A stretch of 64,000 bases of DNA, taken from positions 124,001 through 188,000 of the forward strand of contig NZ_JAGIPR010000005.1 in assembly GCF_017877355.1 (NCBI RefSeq). Direction: 5' to 3'. The DNA is from Chryseobacterium jejuense (GTDB lineage: Bacteria; Bacteroidota; Bacteroidia; Flavobacteriales; Weeksellaceae). A program made the translations under genes and the position numbers. Under the pieces are notes generated by a model that saw only the letters and a list, made by a program, of their open reading frames with translations, did no database searches and was not told the origin of the DNA. Positions 1 through 6,872 of this stretch are shown here, piece by piece (position 1 is the first letter of the stretch; each line of letters opens with the position of its first letter).

Positions 1-74
1 GTGCCTCAAAATAAGGCTTAAAAATTTACTTATTCTTTTTGTTTCTATTTCGTTCATTGTTTTTTGTGTTTTCA

Positions 75-554
75 TTAAGTGTTATAAAATTCCGGGGGGA
101 AAATGACTGTAAACCCTGTTGTTTTATTGATTTCATCTGCATATTGATCAAAATAATAGGTGTCTGGTGCTATTGAAAGCATTACAGATACACTATTATG
201 AAGATAGAGGAATAAATCAGATTCTCCTGGTCCTTTTCCCTTCAATATATTTTGAATTTCAAATCCATTGATCTTATTTAAAGGAACTAATAAAGTCTTC
301 TTTTGATCTGAAAACCCCAGCAGGCTATTTTGATTATCTATCCAAAGGAAGGTCTTATCCTTTACCCTATTCAGTACTTCAACCGGAGTCTGAAATGTAT
401 AATCCGGAGAATAATGAACACCACAATTTCCAACTTCTACCGCTTTATTGATTTCAATTTTTCCATGATATTTCTTCAAAGGGAAATTCGCAATATCATT
501 ATCAGGATCATATTTGGAAAATATACCGGTCAGGATTTTTAGGATAGACTTCAT
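75..554 (-). CDS. Hypothetical protein, 159 aa, last gene of the ADP-ribose island
   Basis: I do not recognise a family. The protein is soluble-looking, with no signal peptide or membrane segment, and alternates hydrophobic beta-like stretches (for example TFLWIDNQNSLLGF near residues 68-81 and DLFLYLHNSVSVMLSI near 113-128). It starts 27 bases after the sirtuin stop on the same strand, so it is probably co-transcribed as the last gene of the island. Sequence beyond its stop is only 74 bases, so a further gene outside the window cannot be excluded. Function unknown. Confidence 0.7.
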   Translation of the reverse strand: MKSILKILTGIFSKYDPDNDIANFPLKKYHGKIEINKAVEVGNCGVHYSPDYTFQTPVEVLNRVKDKTFLWIDNQNSLLGFSDQKKTLLVPLNKINGFEIQNILKGKGPGESDLFLYLHNSVSVMLSIAPDTYYFDQYADEINKTTGFTVIFPPEFYNT

Positions 555-581
555 TGGTTTACAGAGTATAGTTTTTTAATA

Positions 582-1268
582 TTAGGCAAGATTTACCAGT
601 TTATCAAATAAGAGCTTCATTCCCTGTGTTGCTGTTTCTTTCATTACTACTGCTCTTTCTCCGTAGCCAAAACCTGTTTCATTAGGATTGATAACGATTA
701 AAAGGCAGTCATCTTTGATATCGTGGATCAGCCCGGCAGCAGGATATACCTGTAAAGAAGTTCCGATCACCAATAAAATATCTGAATCTTTTACCATTTC
801 TCTGGCATCCTGATATAAAGGAACATCTTCTCCAAACCATACGATAAATGGTCTTAATTGAGCACCATCTTCAGCTTTATCTCCTAGTTTTATATCGTCT
901 TTTTGTTCGTAGATCAGTTTTTTGTTATTGCAAGAACAAGACTTGAACAGTTCTCCATGGATGTGAAGGATCTTAGAGGAACCGGCTCTTTCATGCAGAT
1001 CATCAATGTTTTGGGTAATAATTTGTACCTCAAAATATTTTTCCAGTTCTGCTACTAGTTTGTGGGCTTCATTAGGTTCTACTTCATGCAACTGACGTCT
1101 TCTCTGATTGTAAAATTCCAACACCAGGGCTCTGTCTTTTCTCCATCCTTCCGGACTGGCCACATCAGTTACACTATGATTTTCCCAAAGGCCATCTCCG
1201 TCTCTGAAGGTTTGAATTCCACTTTCGGCACTGATTCCTGCTCCGCTTAATATGGTTAGTTTTTTCAT
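582..1268 (-). CDS. cobB: Sir2-family NAD-dependent protein deacylase
   Basis: Sirtuins remove acyl groups from lysines using NAD+, giving nicotinamide and O-acyl-ADP-ribose. The sequence has the NAD-binding GAGIS motif at residues 9-13, the TQNIDDLH motif at 85-92 and the catalytic His104 in HIHGE. Tyr53 and Arg56 (YNQR) match the class III, SIRT5-like signature linked in that family to succinyl or malonyl removal. At 228 aa it is a bare catalytic core. Only a CSC pair (111-113) is visible where zinc-binding sirtuins carry two CxxC pairs, so the zinc knuckle seems lost or reduced. It lies 63 bases downstream of the macrodomain gene, whose family hydrolyses the O-acetyl-ADP-ribose that sirtuins make. 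Confidence 0.93.
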   Translation of the reverse strand: MKKLTILSGAGISAESGIQTFRDGDGLWENHSVTDVASPEGWRKDRALVLEFYNQRRRQLHEVEPNEAHKLVAELEKYFEVQIITQNIDDLHERAGSSKILHIHGELFKSCSCNNKKLIYEQKDDIKLGDKAEDGAQLRPFIVWFGEDVPLYQDAREMVKDSDILLVIGTSLQVYPAAGLIHDIKDDCLLIVINPNETGFGYGERAVVMKETATQGMKLLFDKLVNLA

Positions 1269-1331
1269 TGGTTTTAAATTTTGTTTTGTACACTGTGTTT
1301 TTTGGCCACTAATGCACGAATATAATTGATT

Positions 1332-1847
1332 CTAAATAGGAGATTCTAAAAGGGCTTTATAAATTTCTTCATTCTCTTCATCAAAACAGACAAAAATAAC
1401 TTTCTCTATGATATCTGATTGAAATTTTCTTAGTTCATTGACAGCAATTTCTCCTGCCAGTTCTTTTGGAAACCTATAAATTCCTGTACTGATATTAGGA
1501 AAAGCTATTGTTTTAACACCAAGATTTTCTGCTACCAGTAAAGAGTTCTTATAACAATCTGATAAAAGCTTTGAGCTTTTTTCTTTATTATCATTCCAAA
1601 CTGGTCCTACTGTATGAATAACATATTGTGCAGAAAGATTGCCTGCTGTTGTTACTACTGCTTCCCCTGTTTTACACTTACCCTGCCTGTTTCTGATCGC
1701 TCTGCATTCTTCCAGAATTTGTGGCCCTCCTGCACGATGAATAGCACCATCTACACCGCCACCACCCAATAAGGAAGAATTAGCTGCATTGACAATGGCG
1801 TCTGCATTAATTTTTGTGATGTCTCCTTTTATAACTTCAATTTTCAT
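1332..1847 (-). CDS. Macrodomain protein, O-acetyl-ADP-ribose deacetylase (YmdB/MacroD type)
   Basis: This is a single-domain 171-aa macrodomain. The ADP-ribose-binding signatures are clear: [16 protein letters not shown] at residues 8-23, the [10 protein letters not shown] loop at 28-37 and [10 protein letters not shown] near 117-126. MacroD-type enzymes deacetylate O-acetyl-ADP-ribose and remove mono-ADP-ribose from acidic residues. The gene sits between the J1-like gene (67-base gap) and the sirtuin (63-base gap) on the same strand, inside an ADP-ribose island, which supports a role in clearing ADP-ribose adducts or sirtuin product. Confidence 0.94.
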   Translation of the reverse strand: MKIEVIKGDITKINADAIVNAANSSLLGGGGVDGAIHRAGGPQILEECRAIRNRQGKCKTGEAVVTTAGNLSAQYVIHTVGPVWNDNKEKSSKLLSDCYKNSLLVAENLGVKTIAFPNISTGIYRFPKELAGEIAVNELRKFQSDIIEKVIFVCFDEENEEIYKALLESPI

Positions 1848-1884
1848 TATATTTCTTCAAATGGCTTCAGCATCTCTTCTTTTT

Positions 1885-1902
1885 AGCCGCGAAAGCACGA
1901 AT
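1885..1902. repeat. Copy of a degenerate intergenic repeat
   Basis: The string AGCCGCGAAAGCACGAAT resembles the sequence ending at 1320 (GGCCACTAATGCACGAA) and, in reverse complement, the stretch around 6835-6875. These look like remnants of one dispersed intergenic repeat between island genes. Confidence 0.4.
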
Positions 1903-1914
1903 GTTTTTACAATA

Positions 1915-2352
1915 TTATGGATTCGTGGTGGTTATTTTTAAAGTGTTTACCAAGCTTCCTATTTCTGTATTTACTGATCCTTTAAAATCATTTCCTACAA
2001 ACACTTTAATAACTTCTATATTTCCCACAATGGCCTGATTGAATCTCTCCAGCTCTTCTGAGGGAACCCACAGCTCATTATGATTTCTTGCTCCTACATT
2101 CTGTGCCGGATATTGATTGGCAACTTCCTCTGAAACATCAAAACGGGTTACAAAACCAAGATAGTTTCCAAACTCATCTCTGGTATTCCATTTCTCAGCA
2201 ATTTCTGAGGCATAGTCTTCATCCAGTACCGGATAAAAGATTGGTTGCCATTCCAGTCTGGGCGGAAATTTTTTGTATTCATTCTCTATAATCAATACCA
2301 TTTCCTTCTCTCCTACCGGTCTGTAAAGTCTTGTTGTTTTCATCTTGTTCAT
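1915..2352 (-). CDS. Small protein of the 'ADP-ribosylation/crystallin J1' type, possible ART-like fold
   Basis: 145 aa, cytosolic. From memory the sequence resembles short bacterial proteins labelled ADP-ribosylation/crystallin J1, but it is about half the size of a true ADP-ribosylglycohydrolase and lacks the paired-aspartate metal motifs of that family. The N-terminal TRLYRPVG (residues 7-14) recalls the Tyr-Arg strand of ADP-ribosyltransferases, and HNELWVPSEEL (near 91-101) offers a candidate Glu; this fold suggestion is inference only. It starts one base after the DUF4291 stop, so the two are tightly coupled. A start at the fourth codon (Met4) is equally possible. Confidence 0.75.
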   Translation of the reverse strand: MNKMKTTRLYRPVGEKEMVLIIENEYKKFPPRLEWQPIFYPVLDEDYASEIAEKWNTRDEFGNYLGFVTRFDVSEEVANQYPAQNVGARNHNELWVPSEELERFNQAIVGNIEVIKVFVGNDFKGSVNTEIGSLVNTLKITTTNP

Positions 2353-2353
2353 C

Positions 2354-2950
2354 TTAATTTTCTGATCCTATCCTCTGAGCAATTTCATAGGATAACGGAT
2401 ATATTTTTTCTATGGGCAATAGTTTCTTTGCTTTATTAAATTCTCCTTGTTTGGTAAGGTTTAAAATCTTTTTTACCAGAGGCGAATAATCTTCTATTTT
2501 TACAATCCAGTCTTCATTAAATTCTTCTATCAGATAGCGACTGATTCCAATCTGAATGGAACGATATTCCAATTTGTTTCCTTTAATATTTCTTTCAGGA
2601 TCCCATTGTACATACACTTTCGCATTTTCAAATTCTTCTTCCCAAATTTTGGGATTGGGATATACTCTTTTTTCAGGAGAGGTTAAAATTGCCAGTTTCA
2701 AAGCTTTTTCCCATGCTTCCCGCTTAATATGTATAGCAAGAGTACATTCCTGATTGGATTTCTGTCCATAATTACTTCGTTCCATCATCCAAAGAAAAGA
2801 AGGTTTAATCCATGTCATCCTGCTGAATGAAAAAGGAGCGCTAAACTTCTGATTTTCTACTGCAGCTTTTGCAATGGCTTTATTATAAGCCTGATATACA
2901 ACAATGGTATCACGGGTGTAATCTGCTCTTATTTCAAATTCTTTCATCAT
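2354..2950 (-). CDS. DUF4291 domain protein
   Basis: 198 aa, one domain. Typical DUF4291 features are an early ADYTRDTIVVYQAYN segment (residues 9-23), FSFSRMTWIKPSFLWMMERSNYG (about 41-63), and VYVQWDPERN followed by RSIQIGI (about 111-134). The biochemical function is not established as far as I know; the family has been placed by comparative genomics near NAD and ADP-ribose genes, and this neighbourhood agrees. It is separated from the PurA-like gene by 80 bases and is followed directly by the J1-like gene. Confidence 0.9.
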   Translation of the reverse strand: MMKEFEIRADYTRDTIVVYQAYNKAIAKAAVENQKFSAPFSFSRMTWIKPSFLWMMERSNYGQKSNQECTLAIHIKREAWEKALKLAILTSPEKRVYPNPKIWEEEFENAKVYVQWDPERNIKGNKLEYRSIQIGISRYLIEEFNEDWIVKIEDYSPLVKKILNLTKQGEFNKAKKLLPIEKIYPLSYEIAQRIGSEN

Positions 2951-3030
2951 TTATTAATCAAAATCATAGACATATACTTCAACGTTCTATTTCCCCCTTA
3001 AATATAAAATTAAAATCTCTGTATTCAGTA

Positions 3031-4110
3031 TTAAATCAGTCTTTTAAAATCTTTTGAATAAGGAGAATAAGACCCGAAAATAGTATCAAATTTCATGTCC
3101 AGCTTATCAAACTTAAACTCCTCATCAATCTGATCCAGACAGGTTATCACTAAATACTTTTTAGTTGAATTGACATAAGCTCCATCCAATTTTAAGGCAT
3201 AATTCAGCAGACTATAATCTAAATCACCCAACCTTAATTCTTTCTGATACTCATTAAAGGTACAGGTTTCTTCTTCATTATTTCTCAACATCATCTCTTT
3301 TTCATTGCTCATCCAGCCATTTCCGTGGCGTGTTGCATAGCTTCTGGTCACATAATACATTTCAATATCTTCAATATCTAGCTTTTTACAGATCTTATAA
3401 GCATTTTTTGAGGTTGTGTGAGCATAGGTTACGTTCGGAAAAACCCCATGATCCATATCTAATAAAATACCCTGGCTGCCTTCAAAAATGAGATTTTCAA
3501 ATGAATTCAGATAGCCATAATCATCAATCTTCCAATCTATTTTCTCAATAGCTTCTAGAAAAGGAGCAATCTTTTCATTAATCTGATCTTTATCCATAAA
3601 ACCGTAGTAATAACCTATTCCTTTCAGCTTTTCAATCAACATATCTCTTGGAGCAATAAGATCAATTGCAAATAGTTTGTATGGGCTTTCATTTCTTTTC
3701 ATCGTTGCTCCTACTCCTTTTCCACAGGTTCCGTGTTCCAGATTTTTTGAACTGCTCCTGTTTTGCCAAACATCAAAAGGCGTGGTTACCTTCGCTAATG
3801 GATGAATATGAAGCTCCAGATTTCCGTTTTTTGCCTTTAATTCTTCTCTTTCATTGAATAGAAATAGAGGATGAATCGTACAATGTTCCGTAAAATAAGA
3901 CGGTAATCCGCGAAGAGCCCCGCTTGCAAAGCTGGAATGAACGTGTTTTCTATCCTCCATCATTACGGTATGAGCTGCCTGTTGTCCCCCCGAAAATCTG
4001 ATAACCACAGATTCGGGGTTTTGCTGAGCCAGAAAATCGGTAGTGATTCCTTTTCCTTCATCTCCGAAACCTAATCCTATAACTATTTGCGCCTTTTTCA
4101 TGTTTAGCAT
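3031..4110 (-). CDS. Short adenylosuccinate synthetase paralogue
   Basis: Adenylosuccinate synthetase joins IMP and aspartate using GTP. The hallmarks are present: GDEGKG at residues 16-21 with the catalytic Asp17, the GGQQAAHT version of GHNAGHT with His47, CGKGVGATMKR in place of the usual SRGIGP loop, and FEGSQGILLDMDHGVFP. The protein is 359 aa against about 430 for standard PurA, and several loops are diverged, so it is probably not the housekeeping enzyme and may act on another nucleotide. Phage PurZ enzymes are similarly short but replace the Asp that is kept here. It lies between the vWA and DUF4291 genes. The start could also be Met4 (4101). Confidence 0.85.
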   Translation of the reverse strand: MLNMKKAQIVIGLGFGDEGKGITTDFLAQQNPESVVIRFSGGQQAAHTVMMEDRKHVHSSFASGALRGLPSYFTEHCTIHPLFLFNEREELKAKNGNLELHIHPLAKVTTPFDVWQNRSSSKNLEHGTCGKGVGATMKRNESPYKLFAIDLIAPRDMLIEKLKGIGYYYGFMDKDQINEKIAPFLEAIEKIDWKIDDYGYLNSFENLIFEGSQGILLDMDHGVFPNVTYAHTTSKNAYKICKKLDIEDIEMYYVTRSYATRHGNGWMSNEKEMMLRNNEEETCTFNEYQKELRLGDLDYSLLNYALKLDGAYVNSTKKYLVITCLDQIDEEFKFDKLDMKFDTIFGSYSPYSKDFKRLI

Positions 4111-4145
4111 TTTCTTAATTATTGCCCTTCCGGCAAATTGGTGTT

Positions 4146-5000
4146 CTAAAGCATCTGTACGTTGTCTAACCCATCCAGATTTGGTGTTCCAAAGGTTTTA
4201 TCTTTATACTTTTCGCAGATAATCCTTTTAATAACCTCCGGAATCTCTCTGTGGTCTTCTATCGATATACAATTCTGACCTAGCAGCTCTTTCCAGCCTC
4301 TGTCTGCTCTTATGGACTGATCGGAATGTAAAACACTGATGTGATATACCTCGTATCGTTTTTTAGCTTCTTCCAACAGTTCACCATGAGTATAAGTTTG
4401 TTGTCCTGAACCCATAATTTCCCTGATGGCTGATGCCGGAAGTACTTTCAGACAAGGTTCGTCACCTACAGTAAACAATAATCCTTTCTGATTTCTTTTT
4501 TCAAAGGCATCTGTTCTGGTGTGGAATGCCGCAAAATACCATGCTAAAAGATAGCTTTCACCTGCATTTCCTCCGCCTCCAGATTCAATATAAGTACGGG
4601 TAAGCCACATATCCAGTTCTTCATCTCCAGACTCAAACTGCCCTACCTGAAGCGGATAACTATCACATTCATGATCTCCTATTCCCAGGAAAAGCAATGC
4701 CGGATCCGGAACTCCGCTTTGGATAATTCCACCCATCAGCTTAGGTAAGCCTTCTCTGATGAGTTCATGAGGAATATGTCCCATACTTCCGGTGACATCC
4801 AATCCCAGAATAATAGGAACTGAATTAGGGTGCACTTCAGAGTCTCTGGATTCCCTGAAAGAAATTCCGTTAGGCATCATTGAGGGATGTGCCTGTCTTT
4901 TGGCATTCTGTGTGAAAATTTCACCTGCAGATTTTGTTTTGTAACCTGCTTTGCTTGCTCTGTCATAACGAGCATCTATATCGTATCTTGTACTTCCCAT
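4146..5000 (-). CDS. vWA-domain protein with MIDAS motif
   Basis: 284 aa, no signal peptide or membrane helix. A von Willebrand A-like domain runs from about residue 61: VPIILGLDVTGSMG gives a DxTxS metal-ion-dependent adhesion site (Asp68, Thr70, Ser72), then a glycine run GGGGNAGESY and the FTVGDEP strand supplying another acidic residue. The first 55 residues are a polar tail starting GSTRYDIDARYDRASKAGY. vWA proteins usually act with a partner, often an ATPase; none is present here. The gene starts two bases after the stop of the coiled-coil gene, implying translational coupling and a likely complex. The PurA-like gene follows after 35 bases. Confidence 0.85.
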   Translation of the reverse strand: MGSTRYDIDARYDRASKAGYKTKSAGEIFTQNAKRQAHPSMMPNGISFRESRDSEVHPNSVPIILGLDVTGSMGHIPHELIREGLPKLMGGIIQSGVPDPALLFLGIGDHECDSYPLQVGQFESGDEELDMWLTRTYIESGGGGNAGESYLLAWYFAAFHTRTDAFEKRNQKGLLFTVGDEPCLKVLPASAIREIMGSGQQTYTHGELLEEAKKRYEVYHISVLHSDQSIRADRGWKELLGQNCISIEDHREIPEVIKRIICEKYKDKTFGTPNLDGLDNVQML

Positions 5001-5002
5001 GA

Positions 5003-5338
5003 CTAAAATGTTTTTCCAAATAAATATTCAAATCTCTTCTGAGTAACTTCTAGTTGAATATTTAGATTTCTGATTGTTAATGATAATTCCATGTCTTTCT
5101 GAACGAATGCTTCGGGATTAAAATCCGCGAAAGTCAAGCTGTTTCTGTCCAAAGGACTGATATCAATAAGTCCTTCCTGTTCCCGCTCGAGTCTTTTTAT
5201 TTTTAACTCGATATCTTCTACCTTGCGCCTGTAAATCAATTCTGAATCTTCTCCGATCGTTCGCGCACGGTCTTCTCTGATCTGATCATTATTTCTTTGT
5301 AATGATTCGATAAATCTTGGTTTTAATTCATCTTCCAT
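5003..5338 (-). CDS. Small charged coiled-coil protein, partner of the vWA protein
   Basis: 111 aa, rich in Glu, Arg and Lys, with two predicted helical stretches (about residues 10-60 and 75-108) whose heptad-like leucine/isoleucine spacing suggests coiled coils. No family recognised. The gene is the first of a tightly packed run (coiled coil, vWA, PurA-like, DUF4291, J1-like, macro, Sir2, unknown) and has its own operator copy (5352-5370) just upstream, so it probably begins an operon. The two-base gap to the vWA gene suggests the products interact. Confidence 0.75.
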   Translation of the reverse strand: MEDELKPRFIESLQRNNDQIREDRARTIGEDSELIYRRKVEDIELKIKRLEREQEGLIDISPLDRNSLTFADFNPEAFVQKDMELSLTIRNLNIQLEVTQKRFEYLFGKTF

Positions 5339-5351
5339 ATCTGACCATTTT

Positions 5352-5370
5352 TTGTGTTATTATTACGCTA
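5352..5370 (-). promoter_or_regulatory. Operator copy C of the NUDIX regulator
   Basis: On the minus strand this reads TAGCGTAATAATAACACAA, matching the shared consensus T[TA]GCGTAnnnnTAAC[AG]CAA. It ends 14 bases before the start codon of the coiled-coil gene at 5338. I did not find a clear TAnnTTTG box with it. Assignment to the NrtR-like regulator is inference from the shared motif. Confidence 0.7.
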
Positions 5371-5406
5371 ATTGAAAAGAACATAGCTATGCTTCCTGCA
5401 TTCATT

Positions 5407-5952
5407 TTAACAGGAATACATTACATCAGTTCTTAAAACATATTTTAATCCGCTAATCAAGGTTTTTCCTTCGTGTCTTAAAGGATGATAAAAGATTAAG
5501 GCAGTCCCTTTTTTAGGAGCTACTGTGAAAAGGTTTTCGAATTCTGTTTCTCCGCCTTCAAAATCATCATTCAGATAGATTAAAAACGTATAGAAACTTT
5601 TTTCTTTTTCGTTTCTGATGTAGCTTCCATCACGATGCATTTTAAATTGCTGGCCAGGAGAATACTTGTAAACCCTGAACATCTCATTAAAATTCAGAAG
5701 CCTGAAATTTTCATGTTCCTGTGGAAGAAATTCAGCGGCTTTTTTGAAAAGATCTTCTGCAAGATCATTGTCGAAAATCATCAGCCTGTCATTATTTCTG
5801 ATTCCTTTGCTCATCATCTGGCGTCCGCCAACATTGATCTTGGCTTCTTCAAAATCTTTTCCTTGAGATAAGGCAATGTATTCGTCACATTCGGCTTCTG
5901 AAAGAAAGTCCTCAATCAGAAATATCTGCGGATGTAGGTCTGTTTTTTCCAT
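5407..5952 (-). CDS. 2OG-Fe(II) oxygenase, prolyl-4-hydroxylase type
   Basis: 181 aa, a single double-stranded beta-helix dioxygenase domain. Iron ligands His106 and Asp108 (MHRDGS) and His160 (LRHEGK) are visible, with KYVLRTDV (170-177) supplying the 2-oxoglutarate-binding basic residue. It resembles the P4Hc family, which hydroxylates prolines or other residues. The substrate is unknown. It follows NADAR by 31 bases, so it belongs to the operon driven by the two-operator promoter at 6544-6576. Its presence suggests the island modifies a macromolecule as well as handling ADP-ribose. Confidence 0.9.
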   Translation of the reverse strand: MEKTDLHPQIFLIEDFLSEAECDEYIALSQGKDFEEAKINVGGRQMMSKGIRNNDRLMIFDNDLAEDLFKKAAEFLPQEHENFRLLNFNEMFRVYKYSPGQQFKMHRDGSYIRNEKEKSFYTFLIYLNDDFEGGETEFENLFTVAPKKGTALIFYHPLRHEGKTLISGLKYVLRTDVMYSC

Positions 5953-5983
5953 GATTACTATTTTGTGACTGGTTATTGTGTTT

Positions 5984-6526
5984 TTACCCTCTTAATTCAT
6001 CTCTAACTTCCATTAAAGCAAATCCTAAAAGGTTTTCTCCGTTCCATAATAAAGGATTTTCTGCTCTTGAGTCTGTTTCCAGCATTCCTATCCCCCAGAT
6101 GGTATCATAAGGACTGGCTTCTACAAGGATTTTATCCCCTGTTGATAAAAGAAAGTCTTTATACTTTTTGTTCTCAGAAAATTTTAAAAGATTTCCTTGT
6201 TTTACAATCTCATATTTGTGTTCATCCCAGACTTTCGGATCAAAATTCTTTACTTTTCTTCCCAGACTTTTAACCTGATTAGGAGTGGCTGCCTGCACTA
6301 TTTTTTCTAAGGTTTCAGCATCATTGAATAATCTTGCCTTACCAGCCATCATATAATGTTCTGCTGTTTTGTAAACAATCCCATTTTCTTCAAACTTTCC
6401 TGTAAACCATTGGCTAAAGCAGGACTTGGTGATTTCATCTTTAACCGTATGCCCCCAGAAAAACAAAAATTTTATCCTTTGCTTTTTCTGAAATCTGTCT
6501 TTAATATTTTGTATGGTGTATTTCAT
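5984..6526 (-). CDS. NADAR family protein (YbiA-like)
   Basis: 180 aa. NADAR proteins bind NAD or ADP-ribose derivatives; members have been reported to remove ADP-ribose from guanine in DNA, opposing DarT-type toxins. Sequence signs are FWGH near residues 23-26, FSQWFTGKFEENGIVYKTAEHYMMAGKA (about 37-64), LGRKVKNFDPKVWDEHKYEIV and LVEASPYDTIWGIGM, which matches the C-terminal signature of the YbiA group. It is the first gene of its transcript; operator copy A ends right at the start codon and copy B lies upstream of the -33 region. The ATG at 6526 gives a very short leader. Confidence 0.93.
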   Translation of the reverse strand: MKYTIQNIKDRFQKKQRIKFLFFWGHTVKDEITKSCFSQWFTGKFEENGIVYKTAEHYMMAGKARLFNDAETLEKIVQAATPNQVKSLGRKVKNFDPKVWDEHKYEIVKQGNLLKFSENKKYKDFLLSTGDKILVEASPYDTIWGIGMLETDSRAENPLLWNGENLLGFALMEVRDELRG

Positions 6527-6527
6527 A

Positions 6528-6546
6528 TTGTGTTATTTATACGCAA
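6528..6546 (-). promoter_or_regulatory. Operator copy A of the NUDIX regulator, over the NADAR -7 box
   Basis: Minus strand TTGCGTATAAATAACACAA. Its first three bases are also the last three of the TATATTTG -7 box (6544-6551), so a bound regulator would cover the -7 element and start site. It ends one base before the NADAR start codon. Confidence 0.8.
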
Positions 6547-6576
6547 ATATAATACAATATCATTTTCCAAACCAAA
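6544..6576 (-). promoter_or_regulatory. NADAR promoter (-33 and -7 boxes)
   Basis: On the minus strand TATATTTG (6544-6551) fits the Bacteroidetes -7 consensus TAnnTTTG. Two TTTG copies (6568-6571 and 6573-6576) lie 16 and 21 bases upstream and can serve as the -33 box. Operators A and B bracket this promoter. Confidence 0.65.
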
Positions 6577-6581
6577 TTTAT

Positions 6582-6600
6582 TTGTGTTATTTTTACGCTA
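6582..6600 (-). promoter_or_regulatory. Operator copy B of the NUDIX regulator, upstream of the NADAR promoter
   Basis: Minus strand TAGCGTAAAAATAACACAA. It starts 54 bases from copy A, about five helical turns, and lies just upstream of the -33 box, an arrangement that would suit cooperative binding or looping. Confidence 0.75.
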
Positions 6601-6872
6601 ATAAACATAAACAACTGATTATCAATAATAAAATTTAATTAATAAAAATACGAATACTATAAATATTATGACCCCAATACCACGAATCTATAAGGTTTAA
6701 GCTAAAGCCGGTGGAATGCTGGTATATAAAAAAACAGGCTAAAGCCCGTTTCTATTGAATATCTCTTCTGAATATCTTTTATAAAATACCTGATGTAATT
6801 CTTAATAATACACTTACTGATAAATTTTGTGATTATTCGTGTAAAATATTTGTGCGATTTGTGGTTAAAAAA
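6601..6872. other. Gene-free spacer with repeat remnants
   Basis: No gene seen between the NADAR operators and the regulator gene. The spacer carries two copies of a GCTAAAGCC-containing element (6699-6722 and 6736-6759, 37 bases apart) and, from 6835, a stretch resembling the reverse complement of the repeats near 1304 and 1885. Confidence 0.5.
6699..6759. repeat. Paired GCTAAAGCC intergenic repeat
   Basis: AAGCTAAAGCCGGTGG and, 37 bases later, AGGCTAAAGCCCGTTT share the core GCTAAAGCC. The core is partly self-complementary (GGCT...AGCC). It looks like a dispersed intergenic element. Confidence 0.4.

Noticed and set aside
1915..2352. Calling the J1-type gene an ADP-ribosylglycohydrolase
   Set aside because: It is far too short and lacks the Asp-rich metal motifs of that family.
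3031..4110. Assignment of the PurA-like gene as phage-type PurZ (2-aminoadenine pathway)
   Set aside because: The Asp of GDEGKG is kept, whereas PurZ replaces it, and no other Z-genome genes are present.
5965..5990. TTGTGTTTTTACCC upstream of the 2OG oxygenase gene, resembling half of the NUDIX operator
   Set aside because: The spacing between the halves is four bases short and the right half lacks TACGC, so it does not fit the four-site consensus.
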